This document shows, one piece after another, positions 8,494-16,200 of a stretch of 64,000 nt of DNA. The notes under the pieces are model-generated. The model searched no databases. It saw nothing but the letters and a program-made list of their open reading frames with translations, and was not told the origin of the DNA. Numbering within the stretch: the first letter of the stretch is position 1; each line of letters opens with the position of its first letter. The position numbers and the translations under genes were made by a program. Origin of the DNA: a bacterium (GTDB lineage Bacteria > Planctomycetota > Planctomycetia > Pirellulales > Pirellulaceae); assembly GCA_016124445.1 (NCBI GenBank), contig WGNR01000001.1, positions 186,001-250,000 of the forward strand, read 5' to 3'.

Positions 8494-9522
8494 ATGCTCA
8501 TGACAGCTCGACAACTACGACAGCGCCGACTTCGTCCCGCATTCACCCTGGTGGAACTGCTGGTCGTGATGGGTGTGCTCGCCCTGATGTCCAGCCTGGT
8601 CTTGGTGGGGCTCGCTTCAGCTGCCGAAACAGCCCGGCTGAACCGCACCCGTAGCCAGATCATGAAAATCCATGCGTTGATCATGGAGCGATACGACAGT
8701 TATCGCTATCGGCGAATCGAACCGCTTGCGTCAATCGACTCAAGCGGTGGGATTGCTGGATCGGCACGATATCGGGCTCGTTATCGAGTCGACCGTATTC
8801 GCGATTTGATGCGAATGGAGATGCCCTGCCACGTCGAAGATGTAACCAACGGCTCAGCTGTAAAAGTCAAAGCTTCTCCCGTTGCATACGCCGGTTCCTG
8901 CCCATTGCATGATCGATTCTACCGAACCGCCGGTCGACGTGCCGGAGGGATTGGGAATTGGACTACAGCGTTCGAGGATTCCGAATGCCTCTATATGATT
9001 CTCGAGTCAATTCAAGACGGAGAGATGAACGGGCTCGACTTCTTGAAACCTTCGGAGATAGGCGATCTTGATGGGGATGGAATGCCAGAAGTCTTGGATG
9101 CGTGGGGGCGACCAATCCGATTCCTCCGCTGGGCACCAGGGTTCTACGGAGCTCGCTCCAATCTTCACAAAAATGATTCGCCTGATCCATTTGATCCATT
9201 AGGCGTGCGTGGCGGCAAAGTGCAAGCGTCCGCAAATCAGTTTTTGCACTTTCCGTTGTATCCACTTGTGATCAGCAGTGGCCCGGATCAAGAGTTAGAC
9301 ATCTTAATGCGGGGAACAAGCACTAGCGACATGAATAACCTTATCACAGGCTCGTCGCCTTACAGTGTGCCGAACGACCCGTACGTTACATTCCAGTCAT
9401 CTGATCCGGATATCAATAGCAAGCAATTCGGCACGGAAATGGATGCTAATAAAGACCTAGAGATGGATTACCTCGATAACATCTCCAACCATGATCTCGT
9501 GATCTCAGGCAACGACAAATAA
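8494..9522 (+). CDS. Prepilin, tandem paralogue A
   Basis: A 342-residue prepilin. The basic leader MLMTARQLRQRRLRPA is followed by FTLVELLVVMGVLALM, with Ala rather than Gly at -1 of the predicted cleavage site. An SD-like AGGGA sits at 8479-8483; the second ATG at 8500 is also possible. The body shares long blocks with the next gene: NRTRSQI.KIHAL, RYRVDRIR.LMRMEMPC, ECLYMILES, LDFLKPSEIGD, EVLDAWG.PI and the final NHDLVISGNDK. DLDGDGMPE near residue 193 looks like a calcium loop. The central part differs most between the paralogues. It appears to be a minor pseudopilin arisen by local duplication. The exact Gsp letter cannot be assigned. Confidence 0.87.
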   Translation: MLMTARQLRQRRLRPAFTLVELLVVMGVLALMSSLVLVGLASAAETARLNRTRSQIMKIHALIMERYDSYRYRRIEPLASIDSSGGIAGSARYRARYRVDRIRDLMRMEMPCHVEDVTNGSAVKVKASPVAYAGSCPLHDRFYRTAGRRAGGIGNWTTAFEDSECLYMILESIQDGEMNGLDFLKPSEIGDLDGDGMPEVLDAWGRPIRFLRWAPGFYGARSNLHKNDSPDPFDPLGVRGGKVQASANQFLHFPLYPLVISSGPDQELDILMRGTSTSDMNNLITGSSPYSVPNDPYVTFQSSDPDINSKQFGTEMDANKDLEMDYLDNISNHDLVISGNDK

Positions 9523-9569
9523 GCGCAGCAACGAACATAGAAAGCTAACCAAGTAGCGTTTCGACTTCC

Positions 9570-10574
9570 ATGCAAACGACAACCCGACAATCCCGAAATT
9601 GCCTCCGGCAACCTGCGTTCACGTTGGTTGAATTGCTGGTCGTGATGGGCGTACTTGTCCTGATGTCCAGCATGGTCCTGGTCGGCCTGGCCTCGGCGGC
9701 GGAAACGGCTCGGGTGAATCGAACGCGCAGTCAAATCACCAAGATCCACGCCCTGGTGATGGAGCGTTACGATAGCTTCCGCTATCGGCGGATCGAGCCG
9801 CTTTCCTCGAACGACCTAACTGGGGCATTGACTGGCTCGGCCCGAATCCGCGCTCGCTACCGCGTCGATCGGATTCGTGAACTGATGCGAATGGAGATGC
9901 CCTGCCACAAGGTCGATCTTGCCTACGATTCGACCATTAATCCCAAGAGTTCGACCACGGCATTGTGGAACCGGTATCGCAATGCGATTAGCCGCCGCTC
10001 GAAGACATCTGATTTCGCTGGATGGTCCCCTGAATACGAAAACTCCGAATGCTTGTACATGATTTTGGAATCGATGCAGGATGGCGAAGCCAACGGACTC
10101 GATTTCCTGAAGCCTTCCGAAATTGGTGATACAGACAATGACGGCATCCCGGAAGTGCTCGATGCCTGGGGGACGCCAATTAGTTACGTGCTGTGGGCTC
10201 CAGGATTTTATGGCCCCCGCAGCAACCTGCATAAGAAAGATGCTCCTGATCCGTTCGATCCTCTGGGAGTCCGAGAGGGAAAAACAGTGGACATGAACGG
10301 CTTTTACGTCCACTACCCACTGTTTCCACTTATTTTCTCCGCTGGGCCTGACCGCGAGTATGACATCGCGACAAGTTTAGGCGGTTCTGCGGATCAGCAG
10401 ATATCTCCGTCAAGCTCCACTGATGCCCCGAATAATCCTTACTTCGTTGATACCACCACAACGTGGTCCAGTTCGTACTTGGGAACCGAGGGAGACTTCA
10501 ACGGCAATGGAAGCGAAGAGTACCTCGACAACATCACCAACCATGATCTCGTCATCTCGGGAAATGATAAATGA
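9570..10574 (+). CDS. Prepilin, tandem paralogue B
   Basis: A 334-residue prepilin closely related to the gene immediately upstream, 47 bp away. The leader ends in LRQPA, then FTLVELLVVMGVLVLM, again with Ala at -1. Shared blocks include RYRVDRIRELMRMEMPC, LDFLKPSEIGD, EVLDAWG, FYG.RSNLHK, PDPFDPLGVR and NHDLVISGNDK. DTDNDGIPE near residue 190 and DFNGNGSEE near 310 resemble Asp/Asn/Gly calcium loops. Its stop codon TGA overlaps the ATG of the next gene (ATGA at 10571-10574), indicating translational coupling. The duplicated pair may form a heteromeric pseudopilus tip or alternate subunits (inference). Confidence 0.87.
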   Translation: MQTTTRQSRNCLRQPAFTLVELLVVMGVLVLMSSMVLVGLASAAETARVNRTRSQITKIHALVMERYDSFRYRRIEPLSSNDLTGALTGSARIRARYRVDRIRELMRMEMPCHKVDLAYDSTINPKSSTTALWNRYRNAISRRSKTSDFAGWSPEYENSECLYMILESMQDGEANGLDFLKPSEIGDTDNDGIPEVLDAWGTPISYVLWAPGFYGPRSNLHKKDAPDPFDPLGVREGKTVDMNGFYVHYPLFPLIFSAGPDREYDIATSLGGSADQQISPSSSTDAPNNPYFVDTTTTWSSSYLGTEGDFNGNGSEEYLDNITNHDLVISGNDK

Positions 10575-11749
10575 GCTTAGTTAAGCGACCAAACCGCGAT
10601 CGACGCACCGGCATGACCATTGTGGAACTATTGGTCGTGCTGGGGGTGATGGCGATCCTGTTGGGCATCGCGGCAACCGCCGTGAAGAACGGTACTCGCG
10701 GCAAAAAGCAGCGGGAGGCGGCCCGCCAGGTGAATGCCTTCATCGCCAGCGCCCAGGCCCGAGCCATGGAACTGGGTCGTCCGGTGGGGATCGAGATCGT
10801 TCGTAGCGTCTTCGACAGCAACAACAACGGCGTGGTCGACGTGGCCACCGACACCGGGCTAAGTAATGCCGGGTTGATGATGTTCATGGTCGAGACGCCG
10901 CCTCCTTACGCAGGGGACGAGTACAACTCAGCTCTGACGTTCTCGGAGACTTCGGGCGTGATTACGCTGACCGACAATAACACCCAGTTCACGGCATCCA
11001 GCGTCCTGTTTGCCACCGGCAATCCGGTCGAAGTCCGCTTGAACTATCGCGGCCCTCGCTACCAGGCCACGGTCACCAACAACTCGCCGCTGACGCTCAC
11101 CTTCAATCGCCCGGCTCATGATCACTCGATTTTCAATTCGTCGGTTCCCGTGCAGATTTTTTCTCGCCCGGTTCGCAATTCGGTTCCTCCGCTGCAATTG
11201 CCCACCGACATGTGCATCGACCTGTCGTGTAGCGGCGAAGGAGTCAGCGGTAACGAGTTCACCAACTGGAACGTGTACAACACCTATAACTCGGGGACCA
11301 ATCCGATCGACGGCAACGAGCCGATCCGCATCACCTTCAGCCCGAGTGGAAACATCCACCGGATCTACCCGGACGGAAGAAACGAACGATATCCTCACGG
11401 CAACGTTCACCTGCTGGTCGGCAAGTACGACTATGCGTTGAATGCCTTGGATGTGATGGGCACCAACGGTTTGAACGACGTAACCGCGTTTCCGTCTTCT
11501 GGAACACCGGTTAACTACGAAAGCTTTATTAACGCCACCGACACTCCGACCAACCTGGCCGACGGCACGGCGATGTGGGTTTCGATCAATTACCAGACCG
11601 GCCAGGTTACCACCACTCGTAACCGCTACATCGGTCCTGGGTATGCGTACGCGTCGACAACGACGCCGACCAAAAACCAGGAAATTCTGTTGTTGTCGCG
11701 CGAATTCGCAACCAGTGTTCTGACGGTCCAAGGGGAAGGGAACCAATAG
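10571..11749 (+). CDS. GspH-like minor pseudopilin
   Basis: A 392-residue protein with a short basic leader (MSLVKRPNRDRRTG) followed by MTIVELLVVLGVMAILLGIAA, a type III signal with Gly at -1 and Glu at +5. The next segment (KKQREAARQVNAFIASAQARAMELGRPVGIEI) resembles the start of GspH/FimT domains, where a short helix leads into a beta-rich globule. SNNNGVVD near residue 83 resembles an Asp/Asn/Gly metal loop. It is translationally coupled to the gene before (4-nt overlap) and 4 bp from the gene after. The assignment to GspH rests on the helix-plus-GRPVGIEI pattern and gene order; FimU-type is an alternative name. Confidence 0.8.
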   Translation: MSLVKRPNRDRRTGMTIVELLVVLGVMAILLGIAATAVKNGTRGKKQREAARQVNAFIASAQARAMELGRPVGIEIVRSVFDSNNNGVVDVATDTGLSNAGLMMFMVETPPPYAGDEYNSALTFSETSGVITLTDNNTQFTASSVLFATGNPVEVRLNYRGPRYQATVTNNSPLTLTFNRPAHDHSIFNSSVPVQIFSRPVRNSVPPLQLPTDMCIDLSCSGEGVSGNEFTNWNVYNTYNSGTNPIDGNEPIRITFSPSGNIHRIYPDGRNERYPHGNVHLLVGKYDYALNALDVMGTNGLNDVTAFPSSGTPVNYESFINATDTPTNLADGTAMWVSINYQTGQVTTTRNRYIGPGYAYASTTTPTKNQEILLLSREFATSVLTVQGEGNQ

Positions 11750-11753
11750 TCTC

Positions 11754-13094
11754 ATGCTCGATTTGATGCCAAGACGTTCGATTCTCCGCCAGGCGATTCA
11801 GGGGATTACCCTGATCGAAGTGATGATGTCCACCATGGTGGTCAGCCTGGGGATCTTAGGGCTGATCGCTTTGATTCCGCTGGGAACCCATCTCACCGAG
11901 CGGGGAACCCGGGCCGACCGGATCGCCAGCTACGGTCCGCGTGCGTTTCACGAAGCCTTCATCCGCGAGTGGTTCAACCCCAACCGTTGGGTCGACGCGA
12001 CCGGCGCCGGCGTGGTGTTCGGCCCAACGGGCGGGACGATGCCGTATCGCCAACCCTACATGCTCGATCCGCGGTTCTTCGGATCGAACGGAACCGATAC
12101 CTCGAGACGTTTCTTCCCCTACCTGAAAACCTACGGCATTGGGCAGGCGATTCCAACGACCGATTCGTACACCACCAACAAGCCAGTTCGCATGCATCGT
12201 TTTTCGCTGCGGCGAAGTCCTGGTGGAGCCGCCATGTCATTGGCCCAGGCCAACGCCGCGTTCGAATCAGCCGATGACCTGGCTATCGATATCCCTGGCA
12301 ATGGCGAAGTCCCTTCCTACCAGAACTTCTTCACCCCGCTGCCGAACCAACCTGTCAAACGCCAGTACGGCGGTGAGAAGGGACAGTACTCGTGGATGAT
12401 CATGCTGACGCCGGAACCGTTTGAACTGGCAAATGTCGCGGCGACAACCACCGGACTAACCGCACCTGATGCTCAATACCTGCATCCGCCAATCGATACC
12501 TCCGGCAGTTCCGGAGGATCGGTCAGCAAGGCCGAATTGGTCAATACATTGACCAACGCGGTTACCGACAACTACACCGCGCACGTGCTGATCATCAAGG
12601 ATCGTTCGACCCACATGCCTTTCGGCCCCATCACGCCTGGCAGTACTCCGGACGACATCTTGAACGAACGGGTCCTGCAGGTCACCAGTTTCCCTGTCTC
12701 CCCGGTCGGCGGCTATGCCACCGGCGAAGTCCAACTGGCGCTCAACAACACTTCAGGCACGATCACCAAAGACAAAGACGTAAAGACCTACATGAAAGTC
12801 ACCAACGGCGATTGGATCTGCCTGGTACGGCGGATGCCTGTCGCTGGTGGCAGTACGAGTGCTTTTCCGCGTGGCGATGTTTATCAGTGGTACCGCGTGA
12901 TAACCGCCGACGAAGTCGTCAAGGCAGGCGGTTCCACCGGTCCTGACGATATTTACTCGCGGCTGATCACCATCAACGGCCCTGACTGGCCAGTCAATGC
13001 GGGCAGTCCGACACATGCCATCATCGTTGACGGTGTCGTGGGCGTGTACAGCAAACGAGTCAAGCTGGAAACGGTGTCTCCTTGGACCCCGTGA
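11754..13094 (+). CDS. PilV/GspI-like minor pseudopilin
   Basis: A 446-residue protein. The leader ends in RQAIQG, then ITLIEVMMSTMVVSLGILGLIALIPLG, matching the PilV/GspI pattern (Glu at +5, then methionine-rich VMM and SLGILG). A purine-rich SD (AAGGGGAAGGGA near 11730-11740) precedes ATG 11754. The globular portion is beta-rich and ends with VYSKRVKLETVSPW. Unlike the other pseudopilins in the locus I see no obvious DxDNDG motif. In type II systems GspI forms a tip complex with GspJ and GspK, and here a very large GspK-like gene follows 125 bp downstream, so a tip complex with it is a reasonable inference. Confidence 0.82.
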   Translation: MLDLMPRRSILRQAIQGITLIEVMMSTMVVSLGILGLIALIPLGTHLTERGTRADRIASYGPRAFHEAFIREWFNPNRWVDATGAGVVFGPTGGTMPYRQPYMLDPRFFGSNGTDTSRRFFPYLKTYGIGQAIPTTDSYTTNKPVRMHRFSLRRSPGGAAMSLAQANAAFESADDLAIDIPGNGEVPSYQNFFTPLPNQPVKRQYGGEKGQYSWMIMLTPEPFELANVAATTTGLTAPDAQYLHPPIDTSGSSGGSVSKAELVNTLTNAVTDNYTAHVLIIKDRSTHMPFGPITPGSTPDDILNERVLQVTSFPVSPVGGYATGEVQLALNNTSGTITKDKDVKTYMKVTNGDWICLVRRMPVAGGSTSAFPRGDVYQWYRVITADEVVKAGGSTGPDDIYSRLITINGPDWPVNAGSPTHAIIVDGVVGVYSKRVKLETVSPWTP

Positions 13095-13219
13095 CCCATT
13101 CCCTTTTTGCGGACCTTTTCCTTTCAGCGACAACCGGCATGCCAGGCCGGATTCGATAGCAGCAGGCCGGTAGATTTTGCGGGGGCAATTTTGCCGGCGA
13201 GCGAGGATTCAACAAAGAT

Positions 13220-16200
13220 ATGAAACGCATCGAGAGCATTCTGAAACCAAGGCAGCCGCGGCGTGGTGCCTTGCTGTTGGTTGTTCTGAGCATCCTGGTC
13301 CTGTTCGCCTTGGTCGGGCTGACGTTCGTCGTTTCTGCCGCGGCATTCAAGGGCGGGATGCAGGCCAACCTGAATCGCGACAACACCGTCGATGATGCCT
13401 CCCACGAACTCGACTTCGCCCTGGGCCAAGTCGTGCGCGGCCCGCGAAAGGGAACACGCAGCGTCCTGCAGGACCAGGATCTCCTGGGGGACATGTGGGG
13501 TGACCAATCGGTCTCGGTGGTGCAGTTGTCCAGCGGCGACATCACGATCGCCCGGCCTCAAACCGGCGGTGGGACTTCGATTACGCAGTTCTGGGAAATC
13601 AGCTTGGCGGCAAACTCGATGCCCAGCGGATTGTTCCGCATCGAAGAATATTACACCGGCTCGATCCTGACGTTCACCAGCGGCGAAGCCAAAGGCCAAT
13701 CGCATCGCATTTTGCACTATCGCCTTGTTTATGACGAATCAGCATCGCCTGCAACGTTCGCCGGCGTCAAATTCGTGATCGACCAGGACCCTGTGGTCGT
13801 TCAGGAATACGTGATGGACCTGAACAACGACCTCAAATACCAACCCAACAGCGGCGACGGTTTCGTCGTCAACGATCCTCCGTTCAACGGTACCGGTCGC
13901 GGGTTTGATCCGACTCAAAACACATCTGGATCACCCGCAACCAAACGCACTTTGAATCTGCGGGACAATTCCTATCAAGATCCGATCGCCCTGGCACCCA
14001 ACATTCGCGCGGTACTACCCCTGGGAATGGTAAATTCGAATAGCCAGACCGTTTCAGTAAACGCTGGCGGACTTGACGAGCCTTACGATGCCCCCGATTA
14101 CCAAAACCCATTTCTGGCCTATATCCCCAATGGCACCACCAGTGGTTCCGGTTCACCTACTTCCGACATCTTGCCTTCGTTCCATCGTCAGGACTTGCTG
14201 AAGTGGTGGGTGAGCTACCTGGCCAAGGTCGACACCGATTTCGCCGCATTAACATCTGCTCAACAGAGGGCCTTGTTCCGCAATCCCAATACCGACACCA
14301 GCAGTTGGATGGCAACGATAACGCCATCGATGCTTACCCACATCAAAAACATCCGTCGCAAGACGATCTTCCGACCGTTGATCGAAGATCACCCTAACTT
14401 CAATGGCGGGAATCCAAACTTCGATCCATTCGCCGAGAACCTCAATTGCGCCTGGGACATCGACAACGACCTGGATGGCATTCCGGACAGTATTTGGGTG
14501 GACCTTGGTTTTCCGATCAAGACCGACCGCCAAGGTCGCCGCTCCAAGCCACTGGCTGCCATCCTGGTGAAGGACCTGGACTCGTTGATTAATCTCAACG
14601 CGCATGGTTACTACACGCAGTTGAAAGCATTTGAAGATGGCTCGCTACTCTCTGGCACGCCAACCGCAGGGGCCGCAACAACGCTTCTTCCCGCTGGCTC
14701 AGGTCAATTCCACGGTCTTTATTCGCCTTCGTGGAATCAAACCGGCACGCCGATGCCCATGCAGTTGCCGCTGGGTAGCGGCTACGGTCCTGCCGAAGTG
14801 AGCTTACTGTCGCTGTTCCCGACCAACGAGGCCTTCAATCTGATCGACTATCGCTATCGCCCCCTGCCTGGCCTTCCGCAGTCAAACCCAGGAACTCCTG
14901 GCATAAGTGCGACCGACGACCCACGCAGCAAGATGGACGAGATGGGTCTAGCAAATTACTTTAACACAAGCATTAACAATCGCTTCGCCACGCCGCCCGA
15001 TCGCTTGGGCTTGGGCCGGGCCTACTTCGACTACGCCGGTCGCATGCGATTCCAGCCACGCATCGACGGCACAACGTTGACCTCGCAAGGCGTTCCAGGC
15101 ACGATCGGCCAGACGATCGACAGTCCCTACGAATTCGATCCGCTGCACCGCTATCGCTACGACATGCCGTACACCTACCAGGAACTCGAACGGATCCTGC
15201 GGTATGAGGAATATGACTCGAGTCTCGTTTTCGAGAACCCGGACCGCCTGCTGAATTTGGCTTCCAGCGCGTTCTCGTCGCCCGCCAAGCGTCGCCTGGT
15301 CACGACGGCCAGCTTCCAGGTGCCAACCGCCAATCGCGTCGACATCCCTTACGATCTGCGAAACGAGGGTATTGTCGGGAGCAACGACAACCGGTTCTTC
15401 TACGACGACATCACCAACCAGGCAACTGTCCGCTCGGCTAGTTCCCGCCGACCTGCCCCAACCTTGGTCACGCTGCTTCAAAACCGCCTGCTGAAGGAGA
15501 ACTCGACCTGGGCATCGATGGCCACTGCCCAAAAGAACATCTTGCTGAAAGAAAAGATGTGTCAGCTGCTGCCCCCTGAAATCATGCGAGGCGAAGCATT
15601 CGACCTGAATCGCTTCCTGGAAGCACCGGCCGATGGCGTCGACAACGACGGCAACTCGTACACCGACGACGTCTTCGAGCTACAGAGCTACGCTCAAATG
15701 ATGTTCCAGAACAGCCTGACCACCAGCAACTACGTAACGCCGAACGGAGGATTCCTGAACTGGGTTAGCGGGACAAGCGGACCAGGCGCTAATGCTCCTA
15801 ACTTTGGTACGCCGTCGTTCTCAAATCCAGTGTCGTACAGCGCGTCACGCCAACTGATGGCACGGTATCTGTACGTGATGGCGTTGTTGATGATGGAAGA
15901 CCAATACATCGTTCCCGCCGTCGACTCGAGCTTGACCGCACCATTGCCAGAAAAACTGGCCAAGCGCCGGATTGCCCAGTGGGCCATTAACGTCGTCGAT
16001 TACCGTGACAAAGACGCCGTCATGACGCCGTTTGAATACGACCTCAACCCGTTCAAGGTTGACACCGGCACCAACAACGACCCATGGAATGTTGACGGCA
16101 ACCTGACGACAGGCACCAGCGATACATGGCGTGGCTTGGTCTGGGGTGCCGAAGCTCCCGAACTGCTGCTAACCGAAACGCTCGCCTTCCACGACCGTCG

